Source: an uncultured Bacteroidota bacterium | GTDB taxonomy: Bacteria; Bacteroidota; Bacteroidia; AKYH767-A; OLB10 | Direction: 5' to 3' | Assembly (NCBI GenBank): GCA_903881665.1 | Contig: CAIRUC010000125.1 | Location: 27,975-91,974 of the forward strand | Length of the DNA stretch: 64,000 nucleotides | Shown: positions 1 through 9,365 of the stretch, piece after piece | Position numbering within the stretch: position 1 is the first letter of the stretch | Layout: every line of letters starts with the position of its first letter | Notes under the pieces: generated by a model | Told to the model about the DNA's origin: nothing | The model's database searches: none | Seen by the model: the letters and a program-made list of their open reading frames with translations, nothing else | Position numbers and translations under genes: made by a program

Positions 1-587
1 GGGTTTTCGTCGGTTGAAAAATTCTGTGTTGTTTTTAATCGATAAGAAACCACAGCTAACAAATCGTCGATAGCCCTTATCGCTTCTTGTTCTACTTTGT
101 TTTTACGCCGCTTTTCGATATAGAACTCGGGGTTAACATTGAGGGTTTCATGGCTATGCTTGATATACTCACCATAAATAATATCAAGGAGTTCGAAATG
201 CTCGATTGATTCGGTGTCTTTTTCAGCCCGGCGCAAATAGTAACGAGCTTCTTGTAACATATTACGGCTGGAAAAGTATCGATATAAAGCCATCATATGA
301 CAGGCATGAATAAATGCATCTTCCTCATAATGCAACGTCGAAAGCGCTTTGTTTACCTCCTTCAACAAGCGATTCTTTAACCGGTACCAAGGATTTTTAC
401 CTGCACTAGGATATAGCATCTGTGACAAATCATCTTCATTAGGCTCGTCGACTTTAGATTTGCGATAAGCATCGAATAATTTAAGGTCCTTTCTGTCATG
501 TTCGTGAGTGGTGCGGCCAGCAAACAACTTATAATAGCGAACCTGTTCCTTCGAAAGACCTTTGATCAATTTAGCTAAATGATCCAT
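1..587 (-). CDS. Hypothetical protein, partial (C-terminus runs off the left edge)
   Basis: Not in the supplied ORF track because it has no stop inside the window. The reverse complement from ATG at 587 reads open to base 1: MDHLAKLIKGLSKEQVRYYKLFAGRTTHEHDRKDLKLFDAYRKSK... Confidence 0.8.
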   Translation of the reverse strand, partial: MDHLAKLIKGLSKEQVRYYKLFAGRTTHEHDRKDLKLFDAYRKSKVDEPNEDDLSQMLYPSAGKNPWYRLKNRLLKEVNKALSTLHYEEDAFIHACHMMALYRYFSSRNMLQEARYYLRRAEKDTESIEHFELLDIIYGEYIKHSHETLNVNPEFYIEKRRKNKVEQEAIRAIDDLLAVVSYRLKTTQNFSTDEN

Positions 588-681
588 TTGTATTATTTTG
601 AATACGTAAGATTACTAAAAAAATCATTTCGCGCGAAGTATTTTTCTCATTAGTTTTGATTTTGACCAAGACTCGCCCTTT

Positions 682-1362
682 ATGATACGTCGCCTAAAAC
701 AACTATTAATTCTACTTTTATTCGTTATGTGTTCTATAACGTCTAAAGGGCAAATGGCTAATTTACAGATATATGCGCTTGTTAATTTTCCTGATACAGT
801 AAGCACTGGCGACTATATTCCAGTTCATGTAATTGTTTATAATGTTGGGAACACCCCTTATCAGGGCCCACTTCAAATAGCAATGGGGGCGTGGGGAACT
901 ACCACATTTCTATATTTTAACAACACCCCTATTTTGATCCTGCCGAATGATACTATTTCGTTAGTTAGCTCATTGGGGTTCTATGTCGACTCCACCTTTT
1001 TCCGCCAAGGGAATAATGTGGTAGTAGTATGGCCGTATTCGTCTCAACTTGTTACCTATACTTCCACTATTGTAAATATCTGGTATAACGACTTAACCGT
1101 TGGAATTAAAGACCCACAAACAATTAACCACCTTCAAGCATACCCTAATCCTGCGAATGATGAATTGATGATTCATAGCAGCGAGGAACTTATTGAAGAC
1201 GTAAGAATATGGAGTGTTACTGGTCAGTTAATGCAAATTAACCATTATGACGGGGGCGCAGATTTGAAGTTGTCGTTGCAGGATTTAATGGCAGGATACT
1301 ATACGGTTGAAATATCCTCTCTTTCAAAGCATGTTCGTCGTCTGAAAATAATTGTACAGTAA
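682..1362 (+). CDS. T9SS type A sorting domain-containing protein
   Basis: Signal peptide, then C-terminal YPNPANDELMI...G...MAGYYTVEISS...KIIVQ typical of a Por secretion CTD. Confidence 0.8.
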   Translation: MIRRLKQLLILLLFVMCSITSKGQMANLQIYALVNFPDTVSTGDYIPVHVIVYNVGNTPYQGPLQIAMGAWGTTTFLYFNNTPILILPNDTISLVSSLGFYVDSTFFRQGNNVVVVWPYSSQLVTYTSTIVNIWYNDLTVGIKDPQTINHLQAYPNPANDELMIHSSEELIEDVRIWSVTGQLMQINHYDGGADLKLSLQDLMAGYYTVEISSLSKHVRRLKIIVQ

Positions 1363-1382
1363 ACCAAAACAAGTGTTGACCG

Positions 1383-1423
1383 AATAACGGTCTCGGCCCA
1401 ATGGGACGGGACCGTTATCATTT
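1383..1423 (+). terminator. Hairpin terminator after the T9SS protein
   Basis: AATAACGGTC ... GACCGTTAT stem followed by a short T tract (cattttagg). Confidence 0.5.
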
Positions 1424-1427
1424 TAGG

Positions 1428-1859
1428 TTAAAGGCGAGCAATTTTATCAACGCGATTCTGGTGTCGGCCGCCTTCAAAAGTCGATTTTAAAAATGAATCT
1501 AAAATCAAAATGGCATTTGCAATAGTAACAAAACGAGCAGGAAGACATACGATATTAGCATCATTGTGTTGTCTCGCCAATTGTGAAATCTCGGGGGTCC
1601 AACATAAGGCAGCGCGAATTTGCTGATGCTTATTGGCAGCAATACAAACTCCGTTAGCGCTACCGCACAACAAAACACCCAACGAACCATGATGAGCTTC
1701 CACTGCTGTAGCTACGGCATGTGCATAATCGGGATAATCAACACTATCATTACTAAAAGTACCCTTATCCTCACAATCATAGCCGTGCTTTTTTAAATAT
1801 TCGAGAAGAGCGGTTTTCATCTCGAAACCTGCGTGATCGGAACCAATATAAAGTGACAT
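1428..1859 (-). CDS. rpiB: Ribose 5-phosphate isomerase B (RpiB/LacAB family)
   Basis: MSLYIGSDHAGFEMK, GSANGVCIAANKHQQIRAALCW motifs. Confidence 0.92.
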   Translation of the reverse strand: MSLYIGSDHAGFEMKTALLEYLKKHGYDCEDKGTFSNDSVDYPDYAHAVATAVEAHHGSLGVLLCGSANGVCIAANKHQQIRAALCWTPEISQLARQHNDANIVCLPARFVTIANAILILDSFLKSTFEGGRHQNRVDKIARL

Positions 1860-2055
1860 AATTTCTATTTTTTGAATGGGTCAAAGTTAAAGGTTATCGT
1901 AAGAAAAAACCTAAGGTTAGTCTTGAAATTTAAAAATCCCCTTCCTGCATTAATAGAAATCTGTTCCATATTGGAGTGGCGAATCAAAACACTATTCCAG
2001 CTAAATTTATGGGGATAAATAAAGGCAATGGATTTGTTAATTTTATTTGGAAATA

Positions 2056-2670
2056 TTAAGGATTACATTTTGCGTGAGGAAGGCGTTTGATGAGCTCGGT
2101 TTTATAATAACCATCAATGCCTAAACTACATAAGCTATCGGCTTCGTCTATCCGAAGAAAACCATCAGCAGAGATTATTTTTTCATTCAAATGAATTTCG
2201 GTGATTTCACCAATCACTAAAAACGTATCATTCATTCGAATAGGAATAATTTCTTTAAAAGTACATCCATACTTTATTCTACTTTCTTTCACATAAGGAG
2301 CTGGAAAAGTTTCAGAATATTCAGGCGTTAGCTGCGCGGCATCAAACTCACTCACATCTTTGGGGTATTTTGCGCTAGTATGGTGTGCAGCATCTATGAG
2401 TTCGGAGTGGATGTGATTGATGGTAAAAAAGCCAGAAGCTTGGATGTTAGCGATAGTATGTGGGGCTGCAGCTAAGGGCCGATTGATAAACCCAATAAGC
2501 GCCGGATCGGCACCTAAATGGACAATATTTGAGAAGATAGCTAGATTTGTCTGTTTTAAATGACTGATAGAGCCAATTAAACTTACACTCTTAAAGCCAC
2601 TGAGAGAGTTGATCAGATTGGCTCGGTAAAAACGATCGTAGCGGGAAAGATCGTTAGAAGAAATTTTCAT
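2056..2670 (-). CDS. Flavin reductase family protein (FMN-binding split barrel)
   Basis: GFKSVSLIGS, NLAIFSNIVHLGADPALIGFINRP pattern. Confidence 0.75.
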   Translation of the reverse strand: MKISSNDLSRYDRFYRANLINSLSGFKSVSLIGSISHLKQTNLAIFSNIVHLGADPALIGFINRPLAAAPHTIANIQASGFFTINHIHSELIDAAHHTSAKYPKDVSEFDAAQLTPEYSETFPAPYVKESRIKYGCTFKEIIPIRMNDTFLVIGEITEIHLNEKIISADGFLRIDEADSLCSLGIDGYYKTELIKRLPHAKCNP

Positions 2671-2838
2671 TTAGCGAGGTGCTTTCTTCCATAACAAGCG
2701 AAACCTATGATCGTTTCGAATTGCTTTTCAAAAGCCTACGAAGGTATCATTCTGTTTTCAAAAAAATGCTTTTCTAAAAAATTAAATATCCGATATTAAA
2801 TAATTGCAAATGTATAATGAATTGAGTATTCAAGAGAT

Positions 2839-3939
2839 TTGCCCATAAAATTTATACGATTAATGGTAAAACGAAAGCAAAACTCATCAACTGTACTTTT
2901 TCAAAATGCAGTAAATTTAATTAATGCTGCAAAAAATCAGGTTTACAAGCAAACGAATAGTATAATTGTTTTTACCTACTATTATTTAGGTAAAATAATA
3001 ATAGATTCGGAACAAAATGGAAATCAAAAGGCAATAAATGGAGATGAAACTATTATACAATTGAGCAAAAAATTAACACGCAAATTTGGAAATGGATACT
3101 CGAAAAGAAACCTTGAATTAATGCGGCTTTTTTACGTAACATATAGAGCTAGAAAAACAGAAAAAGCAATTGCGCAGACACTGTCTGCGCAATTTGAAAA
3201 TAATAAAGTAGCCATAGTAAATACATTTAAGTTATTTGTAAATCGAATGCCGTTATCATGGTCAATTTATGGTTTATTGTTACGAATAAAAAATGATGAT
3301 GAAAGATCCTTCTATGAAATAGAAACGAAACAAGGAAATTGGAGTGTGAGAGAACTGCAAAGACAAATCGACTCTGGATTATTTGAAAGATTTATTTTAA
3401 GTAAAGATAAAAAGCAAGTAAAGGCACTTGCTAAAAAAGGACAAATAATACAGAAACCTGAAGAGTTAATAAAATCACATTATATATTAGATTTTTTAGG
3501 CCTTAATGAGAAATCGGTGTATAATGAATCGGATCTTGAATGTGCTATTATAGGTAGAATTGAGCAGTTTTTACTAGAAATGGGAAAAGGGGGTTTATTT
3601 CAAGGAAGGCAATTAAGGCTAAGAAATGAATCTGATAATTTTTATGTTGACCTTGTATTATATAACAGAATTCTAAAATGTTTTGTATTGATAGAACTAA
3701 AGATCGGTAAGCTTCGTCATCAAGATATTGGACAAATGCAGATGTACGTGAATTACTTCGACCGCTTTGTAAAGGAAAGGAACGAGCGAGCAACCATAGG
3801 GATTATCATTTGTAAGAATAAAAATAATTCAATGGTTGAAATCACGTTGCCAAAAACTAATAAAACAATTTTTGCCAAGGAGTATAAACTATACCTACCC
3901 ACAAAGGCTTCATTAATAAAATTAGTGGGGGCTAGCTAA
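2839..3939 (+). CDS. DUF1016/YhcG-like PDDEXK nuclease domain protein
   Basis: Long ORF; the N-terminal region matches DUF1016 style; C-terminal FYVDLVLYNRILKCFVLIELKIGKL nuclease core. Confidence 0.85.
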   Translation: MPIKFIRLMVKRKQNSSTVLFQNAVNLINAAKNQVYKQTNSIIVFTYYYLGKIIIDSEQNGNQKAINGDETIIQLSKKLTRKFGNGYSKRNLELMRLFYVTYRARKTEKAIAQTLSAQFENNKVAIVNTFKLFVNRMPLSWSIYGLLLRIKNDDERSFYEIETKQGNWSVRELQRQIDSGLFERFILSKDKKQVKALAKKGQIIQKPEELIKSHYILDFLGLNEKSVYNESDLECAIIGRIEQFLLEMGKGGLFQGRQLRLRNESDNFYVDLVLYNRILKCFVLIELKIGKLRHQDIGQMQMYVNYFDRFVKERNERATIGIIICKNKNNSMVEITLPKTNKTIFAKEYKLYLPTKASLIKLVGAS

Positions 3940-4191
3940 AAAACAATGATTGAGGTGATGAATGGCTGATTGTGTGATAAACGGAAACAAGGCTTCATGC
4001 CGCAATTCGTTTTAATTTAAAACAATATAAGGGGATAATGTGCCGGTCTGCTAATGGGATAATGTACTAACTCTACACTCTTATACTGTTTTTAGTTTTG
4101 ATTTTCAATATATTATAAAATTATTAATTCGAAAAGGCATCAATACATAAGTTTCTGATGTATTATTGCGTTATGTATTTAAATTCTGATC

Positions 4192-4533
4192 ATGAATTAC
4201 TCTTCTGAGCTTATAAAAGGCACTTTAAAAACCATCATCCTCAAGTTGCTAAAGGATAATAGCCGCATGTACGGTTATGAAATCACACAAAAGGTAAAGG
4301 ACCTAACAGCGGGTAAAATTCAACTAACCGAAGGCGCTTTATATCCTACACTTCATGCCTTAGAAGCGGATGGTATTCTCACCACCGAAACTGAATATAT
4401 CGGAAAACGTGTACGAAAATATTACTCGCTAAGCAGCGAAGGAAATAAAGTTTCGGACGAAAAAGTAAACGAGTTTGCTGATTTCATCAATACAATGAAA
4501 TTTTTACTCGACATTAAAACCGGCATTGCATAA
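4192..4533 (+). CDS. PadR family transcriptional regulator
   Basis: LIKGTLKTIILKLLKDNSRMYGYEITQKV...LTEGALYPTLHALEADGILTTE. Confidence 0.93.
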   Translation: MNYSSELIKGTLKTIILKLLKDNSRMYGYEITQKVKDLTAGKIQLTEGALYPTLHALEADGILTTETEYIGKRVRKYYSLSSEGNKVSDEKVNEFADFINTMKFLLDIKTGIA

Positions 4534-5679
4534 ATGTATACGCTCTCGGATACTCAAATTGATTTTATACTCAACGACATTAGACGTAATGGCGTAGAGC
4601 TGGAGGACCTGCGGTCAAACCTCCTGGATCATATTTGTTGCATCATAGAGCAGAATCTCGAGGATAACGGAGACTTCGAGCAATTTTATTTCTCCACCAG
4701 AAAAATGTTTTATAAACATCATCTTAAAGAAATAGAAGAGGAAACAATATCTCTGATGACTTACAAAAACTATTACATGATGAAAAAAATAATGATAATT
4801 AGCGGAATAGTTTCCGTTGCCTTAATGACGATAGGCATCGTTCTTAAGTTTCAACATTGGCCCGGTGCTGGAGCTTGCATTGTATTGGGCGTAAGCATTA
4901 TAAGTTTAGTCTTTCTTCCTTTAATGTTCTTACTTAAAATTAAAGAACAAAATCAGTTAAAAGATAAAGCTCTTACCGGATTAGGTACGCTCTCAGCAAT
5001 ATGCTTAACCTTAGGTGTGCTCTTTAAAGTGATGCATTGGCCGGGTGCAAATATGCTATCAATTATAGCACTAGCATTTTTGATGTTTCTGTATTTACCG
5101 GTTTACTTCTTCTCCGGTATTCGGAATCCCGATACTAAAACAAATACAATCGTGAATGCAGTGCTTATTATAACTGCATGCGGCTTAATTCTAACCTTGG
5201 TTCGTTCTCCACAAGGGACCAAAATTATGGAAGCACAAATTACTGCAGATTATTTAATGATGGATAATATCCTGAAAACTGAACTGATTTTATTGAATAA
5301 ACATGCAGCGACTGATCCTCTTCTGGCAGATTCGTCCGCGGAAAAGGTGTTTACTATGTGTGAAAAAATGAAGGAGGAAATTATATTTATTGAAACCGGA
5401 AAGAAAAAAATAGATCCGAATTTAAATACATCACAGCAAATGATAGGCCTCACCGATTTCCACCAAATTATTGCTGATTATCCTAGTGTTAGCACCGTTT
5501 ACGAAGCGCTTAAAATAGCCGCCAAAGATTACAACATGAAATATACGAAAGAAGGGTTAGGCATTCATCGTATTGACATCGAGTCGCCAAATGACAAAGA
5601 CTATAAAACCTACGATGCCTTGAATCGATTAGTTAAATTGCAATTGTTTTTATTGCAGAACGAACGACAAAAGGAATAG
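4534..5679 (+). CDS. Multi-TM membrane protein with duplicated HWPGA hairpins
   Basis: LKFQHWPGAGACIVLG and LFKVMHWPGANMLSII repeated TM motifs; ATG directly abuts the PadR stop. Confidence 0.8.
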   Translation: MYTLSDTQIDFILNDIRRNGVELEDLRSNLLDHICCIIEQNLEDNGDFEQFYFSTRKMFYKHHLKEIEEETISLMTYKNYYMMKKIMIISGIVSVALMTIGIVLKFQHWPGAGACIVLGVSIISLVFLPLMFLLKIKEQNQLKDKALTGLGTLSAICLTLGVLFKVMHWPGANMLSIIALAFLMFLYLPVYFFSGIRNPDTKTNTIVNAVLIITACGLILTLVRSPQGTKIMEAQITADYLMMDNILKTELILLNKHAATDPLLADSSAEKVFTMCEKMKEEIIFIETGKKKIDPNLNTSQQMIGLTDFHQIIADYPSVSTVYEALKIAAKDYNMKYTKEGLGIHRIDIESPNDKDYKTYDALNRLVKLQLFLLQNERQKE

Positions 5680-6081
5680 GGGTTTGAGTATGTTTTTCTA
5701 TTAACAGAGGAGCTTAATTGGTCGTGGTATTTATTGGTTTTTCTGCACTAAAACTGTTCTGCTTTTAAAAGTATCCTTGAAGTACGTTTGTTGAAACACA
5801 CTTCAAGGATTTTTTTATAACCATCGGGTTTTTCATTCTCTTTTTTTATCTTTCAGGCTATTCTTTTTTTATTCATAAAACAGTCTTTCTAGTCATTGGC
5901 TAAGGGCTTTTTAAACTCGCATTAAAGCTCTTTTTTGTTAACAATCCCTTTATTTGAGCTGTTTATAACAAATTAGTAGTCAATCGAGGTGATTACACCG
6001 AATTTTAGTGCATATATTTCTGTATTTCAATTGTTTATGCTTTATTATAATCTAATCGCATTTATTCCGATATTTGCAACT

Positions 6082-7473
6082 ATGACAAAGGTTATTGTAT
6101 TTATTACACTAAGTTATTTTTCTATCCGACGAACGTTACTCTTAATCGGGGTTTGTTGCTTTGTTTCTTTTTCGTTCGCTCAAACGTCCGTTGAAAAAAC
6201 GGCTAATGGATATTCCTTTATTCGTAATGGTAGTCCATATTATGTAAAGGGTGTTGGGGGTGAAGTAAATCTCGATAAAGCAGTTGCTATTGGAGCTAAC
6301 TCCATTCGTACTTGGGGGACAGAAAACGCTCAAGCCGTTTTAGATGAGGCACAAAAAAGGGGTTTAACTGTAATGCTTGGCATGTGGCTTCAGCATGAAC
6401 GTCATGGGTTCGACTATAACGATTCAGCTAAGGTTCGGAAGCAATTTGATTTTTATAAGTCGATCGTACTAAAATACAAAGACCATCCAGCCTTGCTAAT
6501 GTGGGGCATTGGGAATGAGCTCGATCTTCAATACACCAATACGAATGTATGGTATGCCGTGCAAGATCTTGCTAAGTTCATTCACGAGAATGATCCTAAT
6601 CATCCTACCTCTACTGTTACCGCAGGACTCGACTCCAGTGAAGTGCGCCTAATCTCTGAGCATGCTCCCGATATCGATGTATATTGCGTAAACACTTACG
6701 GCGATATCGCGAATGTGCCGGCTAATATCGATAAGTTCGGGTGGCATGGGCCGTATATGATTACTGAGTGGGGATGCAATGGATATTGGGAATCGCCAAC
6801 CACTGCTTGGAAAGTTTCTATTGAGCAAACAAGCACCGAAAAAAAGCAGGTGTTTTATGATCGTTATAATAATTACATTGCAGCTTCTAAATATAAATGC
6901 TTAGGTTCTTATGCTTTTTTGTGGGGCTCTAAACAGGAGTATACCGAAACATGGTTTGGATTATTTTCGAAAGATAATCTCCCAACTGAACCCGTTGATG
7001 CGCTTGAATCTCTTTTTACGGGCAAAGATCCTGCTACCGCCGGACCTACAATCGAAAGTATATTATTAGATGGTAAAGCGGCAAAGGATAATATTCACTT
7101 GAAAGCAGGAAATAAATATAGCGCTCAAGTATTGGCTGCCATTTCGGTAAACATGAAGCGCTCCTTTTCTGATTCTTCGCACACGCTTTCTTTCCATTGG
7201 AAAATCCTAAAGGAAAGCAGCGATAAAAAAAGTGGCGGCGATAAGGAAGAGGAGGCCACAGAAGTAGATGGTGGTTTCTCGAATACGAATTCGAGCAATG
7301 TTTTTTTTCGTATTCCCGAAACTGAAGGGACTTATCGTTTGTTTGTTTATGTTTATTTGAATGGGAAAGTCGCTTATGCAAATATTCCCTTCTATGCCGA
7401 TAAAAGAACAGAAGCCGATGGTCAGTCGCGGTTTATTGAGTTTAAACGTCAGTCAATGGATTCGTTTCACTAA
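6082..7473 (+). CDS. Secreted clan-A-like glycoside hydrolase (TIM-barrel)
   Basis: The ORF opens at 5989, but MTKVIVFITL...SFAQ gives a signal peptide starting at 6082; GIGNELDLQ and MITEWGCNGYW fit the acid/base and nucleophile motifs. Confidence 0.75.
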   Translation: MTKVIVFITLSYFSIRRTLLLIGVCCFVSFSFAQTSVEKTANGYSFIRNGSPYYVKGVGGEVNLDKAVAIGANSIRTWGTENAQAVLDEAQKRGLTVMLGMWLQHERHGFDYNDSAKVRKQFDFYKSIVLKYKDHPALLMWGIGNELDLQYTNTNVWYAVQDLAKFIHENDPNHPTSTVTAGLDSSEVRLISEHAPDIDVYCVNTYGDIANVPANIDKFGWHGPYMITEWGCNGYWESPTTAWKVSIEQTSTEKKQVFYDRYNNYIAASKYKCLGSYAFLWGSKQEYTETWFGLFSKDNLPTEPVDALESLFTGKDPATAGPTIESILLDGKAAKDNIHLKAGNKYSAQVLAAISVNMKRSFSDSSHTLSFHWKILKESSDKKSGGDKEEEATEVDGGFSNTNSSNVFFRIPETEGTYRLFVYVYLNGKVAYANIPFYADKRTEADGQSRFIEFKRQSMDSFH

Positions 7474-9365
7474 TGAAAAAAACATTTTTGCGCTTCTGTC
7501 TCTTGCTAATCCTATCGGGATTAACTTCACTTCAGGGTGCGGCTCAAAATGTTATTAATACCGATTCTTCAAATCAACATATCGATTATGTAGGTCGTAT
7601 TCGTGAATTCGGAGATTTCCCAAAGCAGGCACGCTCGGTATTGCGCGACTTTTCAGTTACGGGCTATTATCGCTTTGTAACGAATTATCGCCATCTTGAT
7701 GAGTCATATTCTCATTTGGCTTCAACTCCGAATACCATTTTTGTTGGTGATGATAGTCAGATTCCTCAGTTATCATTAAACATTAGCGGCAGCGTTTCAA
7801 AAAAGACTTCGTTTGGTACCGATTTGTATATGTGGACGCCGCTTACTGGTGCCGGTCAGAAAGAAAATGTGAAAGGATTAAATCTTGGAGTAAGCTTATA
7901 TGGAACATATGTTAATGATGCCGGTGAATTTACAGTTCGAACTGGTGGTATTAATTGGTACTCATTGTCGCCGTTTACTTTTCAAACCAATAAAGGATAT
8001 GATCGCTATAGTATCTTCGAACGCAACCCTTGGGATCCTGCTACTAAGAATGTAGATGATCGCTACGCTACTTTCTATAATTCAGGAGCGATTAACCAAG
8101 ATGAGCGTTGGGGACAACAAGCGTTTCAAGGATTAATTCTCGAAGCAAAAAAATTAGCAAACGGTTTTTCGGGTGTGCTAATGTATGGTAAAACTCAATT
8201 GAATGGAGGGCTTTCTCCTTTGCCCAACAATTCATACGGGGGTAAAATTAAAAAAGAATACGGGAAGAATTTTATTAGTTTCAACACTTTCAATAACACC
8301 AGCTATTATGACTCTACTCAAAAAGAATTTTCAGGATTTAATATTGCAACCATCGAGTTTAAACAATTGCTTGGTAAATTTACGTTTAAAGGCGAAGTAG
8401 GAACAGGAAGAACATTTATTAAAGATGTTTATAACGATTGGGGAGAATTGTTTTCTGTGAAAGCTTTAACCGAAATTGCTTCACTTGTTCCTGTTGAAAT
8501 ACATGTATATCGCATAAGTGACAAGGTCATAAATAACAGCGGATCATTTATAAATACTTCTAATGACCTTTCTGCTAATGATGTTACTTCGCTAGGCACG
8601 CAACCTGTTTTGCCTGCTGTAGCTAGCGCTATGGTACCTGTAGGGCAATTAACCAATAATCGTCAAGGAATAGATCTTAACGGACAAATAAATATCGGAC
8701 GCGTAAAAACTTCTATTGGCTACACTACTTCTGCCGAGCTCGAAAATATTTCTTCTTCGATCACATATAGTCATCCAATTAACAGTTTAGCGCTAGCGCA
8801 TTTTTGGCGATGGGATTTTCCGAGTAACGTAGGGCCCTATAACAACTTATCTAAGATCTATCGTTCAGTTTACGAAACTGTTCATATCACCCAAACCGAT
8901 GCTTCAACTTTATTGCCAATCAGTAAAAAATATTTTAATAGCCTTGAGCTAAACATGAAATATAAAACATCGGTATTCGGCAAAGATTGCTATTTGTATT
9001 ATCTAGGTCAATATAGTTCGGCTCAGCCGGAGGCCTCTGCTATTACTGTGTTTAACGAAAAAGCGTATTTGCGTACATATTATCATCAATTCGAAAGTTA
9101 TATCAAGTTAACTCGTAGCATCGTTTGGTGTAGCTACCTTGGCTATGAACGAATTATTGCGAATTATAAAACAGAAACTGATGTAGTAACGAAACGCCCG
9201 AAAAATCAAACCGGAATCGGTATCGCAACTGGAGTTGATATTCGCATGAGTAAAAATGCTGGCTTGTATTTACGTCATCGTTGGATGAATTATAAAGATA
9301 CTTCATTTCAAAAAGATCGATACAATGGTTATGAATCAACAGTTGAAATAAAAATATTCTTTTAA
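7473..9365 (+). CDS. Putative outer-membrane beta-barrel protein
   Basis: Signal peptide, repeated aromatic/alternating strands, terminal EIKIFF; start codon overlaps the previous stop (TAATG). Confidence 0.65.
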   Translation: MKKTFLRFCLLLILSGLTSLQGAAQNVINTDSSNQHIDYVGRIREFGDFPKQARSVLRDFSVTGYYRFVTNYRHLDESYSHLASTPNTIFVGDDSQIPQLSLNISGSVSKKTSFGTDLYMWTPLTGAGQKENVKGLNLGVSLYGTYVNDAGEFTVRTGGINWYSLSPFTFQTNKGYDRYSIFERNPWDPATKNVDDRYATFYNSGAINQDERWGQQAFQGLILEAKKLANGFSGVLMYGKTQLNGGLSPLPNNSYGGKIKKEYGKNFISFNTFNNTSYYDSTQKEFSGFNIATIEFKQLLGKFTFKGEVGTGRTFIKDVYNDWGELFSVKALTEIASLVPVEIHVYRISDKVINNSGSFINTSNDLSANDVTSLGTQPVLPAVASAMVPVGQLTNNRQGIDLNGQINIGRVKTSIGYTTSAELENISSSITYSHPINSLALAHFWRWDFPSNVGPYNNLSKIYRSVYETVHITQTDASTLLPISKKYFNSLELNMKYKTSVFGKDCYLYYLGQYSSAQPEASAITVFNEKAYLRTYYHQFESYIKLTRSIVWCSYLGYERIIANYKTETDVVTKRPKNQTGIGIATGVDIRMSKNAGLYLRHRWMNYKDTSFQKDRYNGYESTVEIKIFF

